The notes: a model not told the origin generated them from the letters alone. DNA of 64,000 nt from Candidatus Cohnella colombiensis (GCA_029203125.1 CP119317.1:1240001-1304000); one strand, 5' to 3'. Shown: positions 26,756-35,979, numbered from the stretch's first letter. A program made the numbers and translations.

Positions 26756-27595
26756 ATGAATCTATTGCGCAAAATAAACACAGTTATTGTCATCAGAATC
26801 GTGTGCGTGATTATGATTTCATATGCTTTGTACATGGTGGGCAGTATGCTGCTCGACCGCTCAGTAAATGCACAAACGTATGAAGATTTGCGTGATTTAT
26901 ATGCGGAGGATAAGCAGGCTGCTGCTATTGCTGTTGAGGAAACAGCTACTCCTGCTCCTGCTCCAGTCGTGCTACACGATGTTGTTGAAGACACCGCCAT
27001 GCTACCAGCGCAAGCGGCTCCGCACAAGGAGGATGCAACGCCGGAAAATACGTTCACAAATTTACGTAAAGCAAACAAGGACTTCGTCGGCTGGCTGCAC
27101 ATTAAAGATACTCACATTGACTACCCTGTCGTTCAGACGACAGATAACGAGTATTATTTAAATCACAATTTCCGTAAGAGTGAAAATATTGGTGGAGCCA
27201 TCTTCATGGATTATCGGAATAAGAAAGATTCTAAATCAAGCAACACGATTATTTACGGTCATCACATGAAAGATGATACGATGTTTACCGATTTATTGAA
27301 GTTTGCCGATCAGGAGTTTTACGACGAGCATCCGACCTTTACGTTCGAGACGACGAAAGGCGAGCAGACGTGGGAGATTTTCTCTGCGTACATCACGAAC
27401 ACAAGCTTCAACTACATTATTCCTGACTTTGATACGAAGAAGCAATTTAGTGACTTCATAAGTAAAGTTGCTCGTAAATCGCTCATTAAGACGGATGTGA
27501 AGGTAAGCTCAAGTGATCAGATTATGACTTTATCTACGTGTAGCTATAGTTTGAAGGATGGACGAATGGTCGTCCATGCCAGGAAGATCAATTAG
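26756..27595 (+). CDS. srtB: Class B sortase
   Basis: 279 residues. An N-terminal membrane helix and a long linker rich in Ala, Pro and Glu precede the sortase barrel (about 95-279). SrtB features are FVGWLHIKDTHIDYPVVQT, the catalytic His in IIYGHHM, the Cys in MTLSTCSYS and the Arg in VVHARKI. It starts 13 bases after the mannanase. Its likely substrate is the NPKTG protein encoded at 24467; known class B sortases mostly serve haem uptake or pili, so this context is unusual. Confidence 0.95.
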   Translation: MNLLRKINTVIVIRIVCVIMISYALYMVGSMLLDRSVNAQTYEDLRDLYAEDKQAAAIAVEETATPAPAPVVLHDVVEDTAMLPAQAAPHKEDATPENTFTNLRKANKDFVGWLHIKDTHIDYPVVQTTDNEYYLNHNFRKSENIGGAIFMDYRNKKDSKSSNTIIYGHHMKDDTMFTDLLKFADQEFYDEHPTFTFETTKGEQTWEIFSAYITNTSFNYIIPDFDTKKQFSDFISKVARKSLIKTDVKVSSSDQIMTLSTCSYSLKDGRMVVHARKIN

Positions 27596-27606
27596 AGGGG
27601 AATACA

Positions 27607-28908
27607 GTGGCAATGAGATTGAAGCGAAATGTATTCGTCATAGGACTAATAGTATCTATGCTCTTAACGAGTTGTAATAGTAAACCTGCCTCAAGCCCAT
27701 CAGCACAAGGTGCAAGTTCACCGACATCTTCAGCAACAGAGGAGGGGAGTGCAACGAGCGAGAACGCGGCAACTGCATCATATGACGGTGGTACAGAGAC
27801 ACCCGAGTCCACTGATCCAGAAACGGTCTATTATCATCGTTCTATCATGAACGAAGGTAACCCAGCTAGAATTGCTGCGGCGATGAAGAAGGCGATAGCA
27901 GGAGAACCCGTTACGATTGGAGTAATTGGCGGTTCGATAACATTTGGCAATGCAGCTAGCGATACGAATACGAAGTCATGGGCAGCCTTGATGAAGGACT
28001 GGTGGGTTGAGAAGTTTCCACAAGCCCAAATCACGTTCGTGAACGCGGGGATTGGGGCGACAGGCTCGCTGTATGGCGTTCATCGAGTAGATCGCGATCT
28101 GTTGGGAGCGAAGCCGGATTTCGTCGTAGTTGAGTATAGTGTCAATGATATGGGCGTCAGCTCAGCAACCGAGACGTATGAAGGGCTAGTACGCAAAATT
28201 TTGCAATCCGATAATCGGCCTGGCGTACTGAACCTGGATATGATGAATAGTACGGGTAGCAGCTGGGGGAGTCATTTTGTAGAGGTGAATAAAAACTATC
28301 AATTGCCGATGGTGAGCTATCGTGAAGCGGTATGGCCAAAAGTGCAGGATGGCGAATTGAAGTGGTCCGAGCTCGCTCCTGATGATGTTCACCCGAACGA
28401 TAATGGTCATGCGATGACAGCCGATCTTATCATCCATTATTTGAATGACGTATTGGAAAAGGTGGATGCAATTGCTGCGCCGGATTATTCGCTACCCTCG
28501 CCGATTACAGCGAACGGCTACGAGCGTTCCGCCATTTACAACAATTTGAATTTAACGGCGACAAGTAATGGAGGCTGGCAGCCTTACAGTTACCAAGGCT
28601 TATGGGGCGACGGCTGGATGGCGACGGAAAAAGGCGAACCGCTCGTACTAGAAGTTACAGGTGGCTATGTGACGATCAATTACGCGAAATTTACGTTAAA
28701 AGATCGTGGCGCAAAAGCTTATGTGATGATCGATGACCAAACCCGAGTAGACTTCACAGCAAATTTCAATGGTGGCTGGGGAGATTACATGGAAACGAAA
28801 ATTTTGCTGTCTGACTCTGGAAGTGGTAAGCATAAACTCGCTTTCTTTTATGATGATGAGCCTTACGGAGAGTTCAGGTTAGTGAGCGTTATGGTTGCAA
28901 ATCAATAA
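27607..28908 (+). CDS. SGNH/GDSL-hydrolase lipoprotein with C-terminal beta domain, possible polysaccharide deacetylase/esterase
   Basis: 433 residues. GTG start, 6 bases after GAGGGG; the ATG at 27613 is an alternative. A lipoprotein signal ends in LLTSCNS. The SGNH blocks are GVIGGSITFG (Ser block, with GGS in place of GDS), NAGIGATGS (Gly), YSVNDMG (Asn) and DDVHPNDNGH (Asp-His). About 130 C-terminal residues form an extra beta-rich domain. Removing acetyl groups from mannan would help the GH26 enzyme beside it, but the substrate is inferred from context only. Confidence 0.85.
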   Translation: MAMRLKRNVFVIGLIVSMLLTSCNSKPASSPSAQGASSPTSSATEEGSATSENAATASYDGGTETPESTDPETVYYHRSIMNEGNPARIAAAMKKAIAGEPVTIGVIGGSITFGNAASDTNTKSWAALMKDWWVEKFPQAQITFVNAGIGATGSLYGVHRVDRDLLGAKPDFVVVEYSVNDMGVSSATETYEGLVRKILQSDNRPGVLNLDMMNSTGSSWGSHFVEVNKNYQLPMVSYREAVWPKVQDGELKWSELAPDDVHPNDNGHAMTADLIIHYLNDVLEKVDAIAAPDYSLPSPITANGYERSAIYNNLNLTATSNGGWQPYSYQGLWGDGWMATEKGEPLVLEVTGGYVTINYAKFTLKDRGAKAYVMIDDQTRVDFTANFNGGWGDYMETKILLSDSGSGKHKLAFFYDDEPYGEFRLVSVMVANQ

Positions 28909-28917
28909 GAGCTACCG

Positions 28918-28959
28918 TATCCCCCTCACTCAGTGAAGATTGCTGAGCGAGGGGGATAC
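28918..28959. terminator. Palindromic terminator, compact form of the CCCCCTCGCTCAG element
   Basis: GTATCCCCCTCACTCAG (28918-28934) pairs with CTGAGCGAGGGGGATAC (28943-28959) around an 8-base loop. The same two arms flank the 51-bp array at 36109-36545, and a single arm lies at 56769. It probably works as a terminator after the esterase gene, though the T-run is weak. Confidence 0.8.
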
Positions 28960-29023
28960 CTCTATTACATCTCGAATTTCTCATGTATAATTGTTGCTAT
29001 CAGCATGACTTGGAGGGAATAAG

Positions 29024-29623
29024 GTGGCACAGCTCTATTATAAATACGGTACAATGAATAGCGGTAAGTCAATCGAGATAATTAAGGTTTCACACAATTA
29101 TGAGGAACAAGGAAAGCCGGTTCTTATTTTCTCGCCATCCATCGATACAAGAAGTGGCTCGGATCAAGTCGGTTCACGTGTAGGAATGACGCGTCCTGCG
29201 ATTCCCGTTGATGAGCAGTCTAACATCTATGAAAGTGTTAAGAGCATCATCGCTCAATCTGAATTTGATAGAATCTATTGCGTGCTAATCGATGAGGCGC
29301 AGTTTTTAACGAAGCAGCAGGTGCTTCAGTTGACACAAGTTGTCGATGAGCTAGACATTCCTGTAATGGCGTTTGGTTTAAAAAACGATTTTCAAAACCA
29401 TTTGTTTGAAGGCAGCTACAACTTGCTTATCCAGGCGGATAAGATTGAAGAAATTAAGACCATTTGCTGGTACTGCGCACGCAAAGCGACGATGGTTATA
29501 AGGTTCCGTGATGATGTACCTGTCAATGAAGGTCAGCAAATTCAAATTGGTGGAAACGAAGACTACAAACCTGTATGTCGTCGCTGTTATAACGCAGCAT
29601 TCGCTGCGCAATCGCAATCCTAA
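29024..29623 (+). CDS. tdk: Thymidine kinase (type II)
   Basis: 199 residues from a GTG after GGAGGG. The P-loop lies in YGTMNSGKSIEIIK, the catalytic/DEAQF-type Walker B in VLIDEAQFLTKQQ, and the zinc site in CWYCARKATM plus CRRCYNAAF. It phosphorylates thymidine for salvage. It is followed after 18 bases by a histidine kinase gene with which it has no known link. Confidence 0.95.
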   Translation: MAQLYYKYGTMNSGKSIEIIKVSHNYEEQGKPVLIFSPSIDTRSGSDQVGSRVGMTRPAIPVDEQSNIYESVKSIIAQSEFDRIYCVLIDEAQFLTKQQVLQLTQVVDELDIPVMAFGLKNDFQNHLFEGSYNLLIQADKIEEIKTICWYCARKATMVIRFRDDVPVNEGQQIQIGGNEDYKPVCRRCYNAAFAAQSQS

Positions 29624-29641
29624 CGATGAAGGAGATCGCTT

Positions 29642-31045
29642 ATGCTGTTTGTTTGGATTGCTTTGTGGGCAGTCGCATTCATCGTATGGCTATCCGATCC
29701 GAAATCCTCTGTTAACCGATGGCTGAGCCTCCTTTCCTTTAGTGGTGGAGCAGGAGCGCTCGCCGTTACGCTTGACACACGCTTCATCCCCTACATGGTG
29801 TCGAACTATCCGAATGCTACCGCTCAGCAAGCGCTGTACGAAGTACAAGCGTATTCTTCACTATTTTGCTATTATGGCGTACCTTATACATTCTTGCTCT
29901 TTGCGCTCGCTTATCGTCCAATCCAACAAATTGAACGAAAGCTGCAGCGGTGGTTGCCGTTATATTTATTGATACCTATCATTGGATTTGTGACGCTAAC
30001 CCCCGGTTATAATGACTATACTCCAATTACTTATACCGCTGTCGTCTGGTGGGCAGTGCCATGCTTTCTAATCGGAACGGTTCTTATTCTATCTAAACCG
30101 AGCGGTCATGCGATATCTCATGCGCATTGGATTATTTGCTTTGCCGTGCTGACACCAGCGTTGTTCGCGATGATCTTCAGCTATGTGCTGCCGAGCCTCG
30201 GTAAACTAGGGCTATATATGTATAATGTGTGGTTTGTTACAATCGGAGTAGTCATCTTTGGGATCGGATTGTTTAGCTACGGCTTTCTAGGGATACGGGT
30301 GCTCATCGAACGGCGCCGATTGGAGTCTACGCTTCAGGCGGTCACCTCGGGGACAGCGATTCTCCATCATGCCATTAAGAATGATGTAGGCAAAATGCGT
30401 CTATTCGGACAGAAGATGCAAGCCTATGCAGAATCAACGAACCAACCGGAGCTATTAGAGGATGTGCGCACGATGATGCATGCTTCCGGGCATATCCAGG
30501 AGATGATTTCTCGCGTACATAGGCGTACGGAAGATTTAGAGGTTCGTCCGACCGTCACAGATATCAGTCAACTTATTGTGGACACATTAAAGCCGTATGA
30601 ACCGGTGTTAAAGGGGATTAAACTGAAGTTACAGGTTGCGGATCGCTGGATGTGTACCTTGGACCAAGCTCAGGTGGGTGAGGCGATCAATAACTTGATT
30701 TCTAACGCGATCGAAGCGATGAACGGATCGGGGGAGTTGACCGTTTCATTCATAGAGCATAAGCGAGATTTGACAGTTGAAATTCGTGATTCGGGTCCTG
30801 GCATGTCCAAGCAGCAAGCTCACAAGGCGATGGAGCCATTTTATACAACGAAAAAAAGCCGCGATGCGAACTTTGGATTGGGTTTGCCCTATGCCTACTT
30901 TGTCATGCGAAAGCACGGGGGTACACTGCAAATCAGAAGTAAAGTCGGAGCTGGAACCGTTATTTTTTTAATTTTTCCAAAGCGCAGTGTAAAGGCTGAG
31001 AAGGTAAGCTCCAACATCAGCGCAGGAGGTGTCGTTCGTGGATAA
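29642..31045 (+). CDS. Membrane sensor histidine kinase
   Basis: 467 residues. About seven membrane helices fill residues 1-220. A dimerisation helix follows with the phospho-acceptor region ILHHAIKNDVGKM, then an ATPase domain with N-box NNLISNAIEAM, G1 box DSGPGM and G2 box FGLGLPYAYFV. The H-box with HAIKND differs from the common HDIRNP type. It overlaps the response regulator gene by 8 bases, so the pair is co-translated. The signal sensed by the seven-helix domain is unknown. Confidence 0.9.
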   Translation: MLFVWIALWAVAFIVWLSDPKSSVNRWLSLLSFSGGAGALAVTLDTRFIPYMVSNYPNATAQQALYEVQAYSSLFCYYGVPYTFLLFALAYRPIQQIERKLQRWLPLYLLIPIIGFVTLTPGYNDYTPITYTAVVWWAVPCFLIGTVLILSKPSGHAISHAHWIICFAVLTPALFAMIFSYVLPSLGKLGLYMYNVWFVTIGVVIFGIGLFSYGFLGIRVLIERRRLESTLQAVTSGTAILHHAIKNDVGKMRLFGQKMQAYAESTNQPELLEDVRTMMHASGHIQEMISRVHRRTEDLEVRPTVTDISQLIVDTLKPYEPVLKGIKLKLQVADRWMCTLDQAQVGEAINNLISNAIEAMNGSGELTVSFIEHKRDLTVEIRDSGPGMSKQQAHKAMEPFYTTKKSRDANFGLGLPYAYFVMRKHGGTLQIRSKVGAGTVIFLIFPKRSVKAEKVSSNISAGGVVRG

Positions 31046-31718
31046 AATCGCCGTATGGATCGTAGAGGATGACCCAGACTGGTTACGGGGCTTGCGTGCT
31101 TATTTGGACGGGCAACTAGACATGCAAGTCATATTCTACTCAGCTGATCCGGCTGTCGTAAGAGAGGTTTTGGCAGGCGATAGCCCTCAACCCGTAGATG
31201 TAGTACTAATGGATATCATGCTGGATGGCGTTCCAGAAGGGATTCTGTTAGCTGAAGAGGTTGCAATGAGCTTGGGTGCGCGAGTCATCATGCTCACTTC
31301 GATGGAGGAGAAGGAGTTAATCTTCCGGTCCTTTCAAGCAGGGGCGATCGATTATCAGTTGAAGACTGATTTCGAGAAGCTACCAGAAGCTATTCGAGCG
31401 GCAGCAACTCGTCAATCACCGATTAGTGCTGAGGCTGCTGAGCGAATGCGCGAGGAATTTCGCCGGCTGAAACGGTTGGAGCGCGAATTTGAAGTAAAGA
31501 CGGTGCAGGGAATGATCACACCTTCTGAGCTCCAGTTACTTAAGCTAGTGGATGAAGGCTATTCACAATCGGAAATTGCGAATCAATTGTTCATTTCGAT
31601 CCGCACAGTCAAAAATCATATTAATCATATATTGAAGAAGCTGAAGACGAGCGGGTCTAAAGAAGCTGCACAGCAAGTAAAAGAGATGGGATTATTTCAT
31701 ACAGACAGTGAAAGCTAA
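31038..31718 (+). CDS. NarL/LuxR-type response regulator
   Basis: 226 residues. I chose the GTG at 31038, 8 bases after AGGAGGT; a GTG at 31029 overlaps that site. The receiver domain has VEDDPDW, phosphorylation Asp in VVLMDIMLDG and the Lys in LKTDF. The C-terminal LuxR helix-turn-helix is ITPSELQLLKLVDEGYSQSE and RTVKNHINHILKKL. Partner of the kinase encoded just upstream. Targets are not evident. Confidence 0.93.
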   Translation: MDKIAVWIVEDDPDWLRGLRAYLDGQLDMQVIFYSADPAVVREVLAGDSPQPVDVVLMDIMLDGVPEGILLAEEVAMSLGARVIMLTSMEEKELIFRSFQAGAIDYQLKTDFEKLPEAIRAAATRQSPISAEAAERMREEFRRLKRLEREFEVKTVQGMITPSELQLLKLVDEGYSQSEIANQLFISIRTVKNHINHILKKLKTSGSKEAAQQVKEMGLFHTDSES

Positions 31719-31721
31719 GGT

Positions 31722-31751
31722 AGTACCATAAAATGATGGTACTATTTTTTT
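31722..31751 (+). terminator. Rho-independent terminator after the two-component genes
   Basis: AGTACCAT pairs with ATGGTACT around AAAATG and runs into ATTTTTTTT, a classic intrinsic terminator. Confidence 0.92.
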
Positions 31752-31816
31752 TGTGGATTTTTTCTAAAATGAAGTTGAGATCAGGTCACAATCTGTTGTC
31801 GAGAAGAGGGAATGAG

Positions 31817-32524
31817 ATGGCGTTCGTACCGTTTGGCATCGCGCATGTGATAGGGATACTGTTGTCAGTCGTCATGGTGTTCGTTATCATCCATCGACGA
31901 CAATGGCTAAGAAAAACGAACGTAGATCGGATAGCCAGATATAGTCTGGCGGGGCTACTGATCGGTTGCGAGGTTTCCTTATACATTTGGTATGAGGTTA
32001 CGGACAATTGGGGATTACACTCACTGCCCTTTCAGCTATGCAGCATCATGATGTGGTTATCGGCTGCGCTTCTGCTAACGCGAAATCACAGACTGTACGA
32101 AATCGGATATTTTCTCGGAATACTCGGTGCCATTCAAGCGATTCTCACTCCCAACTTAGATGCCTCTTATCCGGAATTTCGTTACTTTCACTTCTTCATT
32201 GCTCATGCGGCCATTATTGCAGCAAGTGTTTATATGACCGCAGTTCATCAGCATCGTCCAAAGCTTCGATCAATGTTCAGAGCGTTAGGCTGGCTCCATG
32301 TACTCGCACTTCCAGCAGCGATTACGAATTGGATTACCGGAAGCAACTTTATGTTTCTTGCTCGTAAGCCTGATACAGGATCATTACTCGATTTATTATC
32401 ACCATGGCCTTGGTACTTACTGCAGCTAGAGCTCGTTGCAATGCTTCTATGCTTCATGCTTTATGGCATTGTATGGTTCGTAGATCGCATGTCAAGTCGT
32501 ATGACGCAAGCGACAACCCCTTAG
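31817..32524 (+). CDS. TIGR02206/YwaF-like integral membrane protein
   Basis: 235 residues with about seven membrane helices. The ATG at 31817 follows GAGAAGAGGG. Conserved-looking segments are LPFQLCSIMMWLSA, EIGYFLGILGAIQAILTPNL and HFFIAHAAIIAASVY, which fit the YwaF/TIGR02206 membrane family with intramembrane His and Gln residues. No function is established. It lies 13 bases before a DUF2339 membrane protein and may share its transcript. Confidence 0.8.
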   Translation: MAFVPFGIAHVIGILLSVVMVFVIIHRRQWLRKTNVDRIARYSLAGLLIGCEVSLYIWYEVTDNWGLHSLPFQLCSIMMWLSAALLLTRNHRLYEIGYFLGILGAIQAILTPNLDASYPEFRYFHFFIAHAAIIAASVYMTAVHQHRPKLRSMFRALGWLHVLALPAAITNWITGSNFMFLARKPDTGSLLDLLSPWPWYLLQLELVAMLLCFMLYGIVWFVDRMSSRMTQATTP

Positions 32525-32537
32525 GAGGATGATGAAG

Positions 32538-34151
32538 ATGGATTTATTTTTCCGTAAGCACTGGACTTCTTTGTTAGGTGTCATGTTTATATTAGCTGCA
32601 GTCGTAACGTTATTTAAGTATTCACTTGATCAAGGCTGGATTACGAACGTAATGAAGATCGGATTCGGATTGATTAGCGGTGCTGGACTTAGCATGGTAG
32701 GCTTGGCTCTGACAAAGCGGGGGACGTTCTACTCCGCAGTTCAGATTCTTATGGGATTAGGGGCATGCATTCTATATGCTACCTTCTCATTCGCAGGAAT
32801 TTACTACGGATTATGGAATCCGATGACGGTGTTAATCGGGATGTCCGCAGTAACGATTGGAGTGTCCTTATTCGCTTATCGCACGGACTCGCGTCTATTG
32901 ATGAACATTGCGTTAGCAGGGGGAATATTATCTCCGCTGTTCATGCAACCGATGGATGATCAAGTATTCACTTTGTTCCTCTACTTATTTGTCTTGAACA
33001 CGGCATTTTTCTTCCTTAGCATCGCAAAACGCTGGAATGAGCTACGGTACAGTGCTTTCATTGGAACTTGGATCGTGTACGGAGTTTACTATGTACACTT
33101 TGATCCACCTACAGAAGGCTTATGGAACATGCCGATTCGATATGCGCTCGCAGCGTTCATTTATTACCTTGTCGGATTTATGCTGTCATCTTGGAAGACG
33201 AAACGCAGCTTCGATGGCTGGAACGTCTACTTAAGCTTAACAAATGGTGTGCTGTTCGGCTGTTGGGCGATCTTCATCCTGCAAGGTGAGCTGCATTATG
33301 CTTTTGTGCTCGCTTTGATCGGATTCGTCTACGTAATAATTGGAGCAATCATCTATAAGCTCACTCAAGATTTGAATATGGCGTTCGTCAGTCACACGAT
33401 TAGCGGGATGATGATGCTCCTTCTTGCAATTGCACAGTTAGGAAGCGGGATGGAGATTAAGCCTCTTATCAGCGTTATCGTTTGGGGTACGATTGCAGGT
33501 GTTGTTGCTGTAATAGGTCAAAAAATGGACTGGATTGGGTTGAAAATCATTTCGGTAGCTATTTGGTTTATTGTTGGGATCTATTGGTTCATCGTAACTT
33601 GGGATACGCCGCGTGGAGAATGGTTTGGTACGTACATTCCATTCTTGAACTGGGGAGCGATGGCATGGGTGTTGTTAGCAGTCATCGGATTCTATTATTC
33701 GATGCACGAGATGCGGTCGCCAAAGAAACCAAGAAGTATTGACTCGGACGCTAATGAGGAATTGCTATCGAATGTGTTTGCTCTATTTTCACATCTCATT
33801 GTTGGTGGTCTACTTACTGTACAAATAAGTGGAGTGTTCTACGAATACTTTGATAGTGCTTCAAATAATATGATGCAGCTTTCATTATCTGTCTCTTGGG
33901 GAGTATACGCATTGTTATTGTTTCTCTGGGGAGCCTATCGTGGGCAAAATCTATTTAGATGGTTCGGTACGGTAGTGTTGTTAATTGTAGCTGTTAAGGC
34001 AATGTTCATGGATTTAAGCGGTCAGGATATGCTGTACAAAGTGCTTGTTCTCATCCTTCTCGGAGGTATTTCCTTCCTGATTACATGGGTCAACAATAAG
34101 TGGAATACTACGAAAGTGCAAAGTGCAGAGGAAGTTCATACGAAAAATTAG
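32538..34151 (+). CDS. DUF2339-family polytopic membrane protein
   Basis: 537 residues with about 14-16 hydrophobic helices and almost no soluble domain apart from a short charged loop (EMRSPKKPRSIDSDANEE). The start at 32538 lies 9 bases after AGGAGG; in-frame ATGs at 32529 and 32532 are too close. Repeated short helices and the phrase GGILSPLFM are typical of DUF2339 proteins, which are often next to polysaccharide or envelope genes. Function unknown. Confidence 0.8.
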   Translation: MDLFFRKHWTSLLGVMFILAAVVTLFKYSLDQGWITNVMKIGFGLISGAGLSMVGLALTKRGTFYSAVQILMGLGACILYATFSFAGIYYGLWNPMTVLIGMSAVTIGVSLFAYRTDSRLLMNIALAGGILSPLFMQPMDDQVFTLFLYLFVLNTAFFFLSIAKRWNELRYSAFIGTWIVYGVYYVHFDPPTEGLWNMPIRYALAAFIYYLVGFMLSSWKTKRSFDGWNVYLSLTNGVLFGCWAIFILQGELHYAFVLALIGFVYVIIGAIIYKLTQDLNMAFVSHTISGMMMLLLAIAQLGSGMEIKPLISVIVWGTIAGVVAVIGQKMDWIGLKIISVAIWFIVGIYWFIVTWDTPRGEWFGTYIPFLNWGAMAWVLLAVIGFYYSMHEMRSPKKPRSIDSDANEELLSNVFALFSHLIVGGLLTVQISGVFYEYFDSASNNMMQLSLSVSWGVYALLLFLWGAYRGQNLFRWFGTVVLLIVAVKAMFMDLSGQDMLYKVLVLILLGGISFLITWVNNKWNTTKVQSAEEVHTKN

Positions 34152-34165
34152 TGAAAAAAGTCACT
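34150..34165. promoter_or_regulatory. Fnr/Crp-like site before the FNT-ldh operon
   Basis: AGTGA-AAAAAG-TCACT is a perfect palindrome matching the TGTGA-N6-TCACA Fnr/Crp pattern except for the outermost bases. If the extended -10 TGCTACATT (34184-34192) is used, the site is centred near -41, the usual activator position. Confidence 0.45.
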
Positions 34166-34174
34166 CAATCAAGC

Positions 34175-34221
34175 ATCGATATGTGCTACATTATGTATGG
34201 GTTATTGTAGCACATATCGAT
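34175..34221. promoter_or_regulatory. Long inverted repeat upstream of the FNT gene
   Basis: ATCGATATGTGCTACA (34175-34190) and TGTAGCACATATCGAT (34206-34221) are perfect 16-bp arms around 15 bases. No T-run follows, so it is not a normal terminator. It could be an operator overlapping the promoter or an RNA hairpin controlling the operon. Confidence 0.6.
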
Positions 34222-34244
34222 ATAGAGAACGTGAGGGAACGACT

Positions 34245-35024
34245 ATGGAAGACCAAGCACTTTTAAAGGTTGAACAATTAGCTCTGAAGAAATTTAAAAT
34301 TTTCAAACAAAGTATACTCCGGTATTTGTCTCGTTCGATGCTTGCAAGTATGTTTATCGGTTTCGGTGTAATTGTTGCATTCAAGACCGGTAACTTCTTC
34401 TATCTTGAGCACTCACCACTGACTTATCCGATGGCTGCAATTACATTTGGCGCGGCAATCATTTTGATATCTTATGGTGGCGGAGATCTCTTTACGGGAA
34501 ACACATTTTATTATACGTACGCTGCCCTGCGTAAAAAGATGAAGTGGAAAGACACAGTGAAATTGTGGATTTTGAGTTATTCTGGTAATATTCTAGGAGC
34601 GGCGGCTTTTGCGCTTTTAATCTACACAACTGGATTATTTGCGGACTCCTCTGTCAATAGCTTTTTGCTCAGCGTCGTTGAGAAGAAGGTTAGCGCACCA
34701 ACGATGGAATTATTTTTCCGCGCGATCTTGTGTAATTGGCTCGTCTGTCTCGCTTTCTTCGTCCCGATGTCGATGAAGGATGATGGGGCAAAGATGTTTG
34801 CGATGATGCTGTTCGTATTCTGCTTCTTTATTTCGGGATATGAACATAGTATCGCCAACATGTGCACGTTCGCAATCGCTTTGGTGCTCGATCAACCTGG
34901 TGGGATCACCTTCAGCGATGTGATGCACAACCTTATTCCTGTCACCTTTGGTAATCTAATTGGTGGCGGACTGCTGATGGGTTACATGTATTTTTATGTT
35001 AACAAACCTTTCATGGAAGAATAG
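34245..35024 (+). CDS. Formate/nitrite transporter (FNT) family channel
   Basis: 259 residues and six membrane helices. The ATG at 34245 follows GTGAGGG. FNT features are GFGVIVAFKTG in the first helix, GGGDLFTGNTFYYTYAAL in the loop region, LVCLAFFVPMS and the C-terminal NLIGGGLLMGYMYFYVN. Such pentamers conduct formate, nitrite or lactate. It is followed after 18 bases by lactate dehydrogenase, so lactate or formate export during fermentation is the likeliest role; this is inference. Confidence 0.88.
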   Translation: MEDQALLKVEQLALKKFKIFKQSILRYLSRSMLASMFIGFGVIVAFKTGNFFYLEHSPLTYPMAAITFGAAIILISYGGGDLFTGNTFYYTYAALRKKMKWKDTVKLWILSYSGNILGAAAFALLIYTTGLFADSSVNSFLLSVVEKKVSAPTMELFFRAILCNWLVCLAFFVPMSMKDDGAKMFAMMLFVFCFFISGYEHSIANMCTFAIALVLDQPGGITFSDVMHNLIPVTFGNLIGGGLLMGYMYFYVNKPFMEE

Positions 35025-35042
35025 ACTTGGAGGAGAATTATT

Positions 35043-35963
35043 TTGAAAAAAACGAGAGTCGTAATTATTGGAGCAGGTGCGGTCGGTTCTACGACAGCTT
35101 ATACATTGCTCCTTCGCAAGAGAATGGATGAGCTTGTCCTTATTGATGCAAACCATAATAAAGCTGTTGGTGATGCGCTTGATATGAACCACGGTATGCC
35201 ATTCCTTGGAGGCGCAAAGCTCTGGGCGGGTACATATGAAGATTGCCGCGATGCAGATATTATTGTCATTACTGCAGGCGCTGCGCAGAAGGAAGGCGAA
35301 TCTCGCGTCGATTTGCTCAAGCGCAACGTTGCGATTTTCGATAGCATCATTAATGAAGTACTTAAATATAACAATCATGCGATTTTGTTAATTGCATCGA
35401 ATCCAGTTGATATTATGAGTTACTTCACCTGGAGAAAGTCGGAATGGCCGATTAACCGGATTATTGGCTCGGGTACGCTGCTTGATAGCGCTAGATTCCG
35501 TTATTTGATTGGTGAAGAATTGAATATTGATCCACGCAGCGTACATGCACACATTGTTGGTGAACATGGCGATTCTGAGCTTCCACTATGGAGCTTGGCT
35601 AACGTTGCAGGTACCGAAGTTCGCTTGAGCGACGAAAGCAAGGAAACGATTTTCACAAACACTCGTGATGCTGCGTATCAGATCATCAGCGCAAAAGGTG
35701 CTACTTATTATGCGATTGCGTTGGCGCTTGATCGGATCTGCACAGCGATTTTACGCGACGAAGGTGCGGTTCTGAACGTGTCCACATTGCTGAAAGATTA
35801 TCATGGCGTTTCCGATGTGTTCCTCGGGGTGCCGTGTATCGTCGATCGTCATGGAGTACGTGAAATTATGGACATCAAAATTACGGAAGAAGAGAAGCTG
35901 TTGCTGCACCGCTCTGCGGATAAGCTCAAAGGGTTAATCCAATCCATTGAATCTGTAGAATAG
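35043..35963 (+). CDS. ldh: L-lactate dehydrogenase
   Basis: 306 residues from a TTG after GGAGGAG. The NAD-binding motif is GAGAVGSTTAYTLL, the substrate-binding Arg loop follows AGAAQKEGESRVDLL, and the catalytic His lies in VGEHGDSELPLWS. It reduces pyruvate to lactate, regenerating NAD. The usual length is about 310-320. It is co-transcribed with the FNT channel and closed by a strong terminator. Confidence 0.93.
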   Translation: MKKTRVVIIGAGAVGSTTAYTLLLRKRMDELVLIDANHNKAVGDALDMNHGMPFLGGAKLWAGTYEDCRDADIIVITAGAAQKEGESRVDLLKRNVAIFDSIINEVLKYNNHAILLIASNPVDIMSYFTWRKSEWPINRIIGSGTLLDSARFRYLIGEELNIDPRSVHAHIVGEHGDSELPLWSLANVAGTEVRLSDESKETIFTNTRDAAYQIISAKGATYYAIALALDRICTAILRDEGAVLNVSTLLKDYHGVSDVFLGVPCIVDRHGVREIMDIKITEEEKLLLHRSADKLKGLIQSIESVE

Positions 35964-35979
35964 TTGTATTAATTATAGG

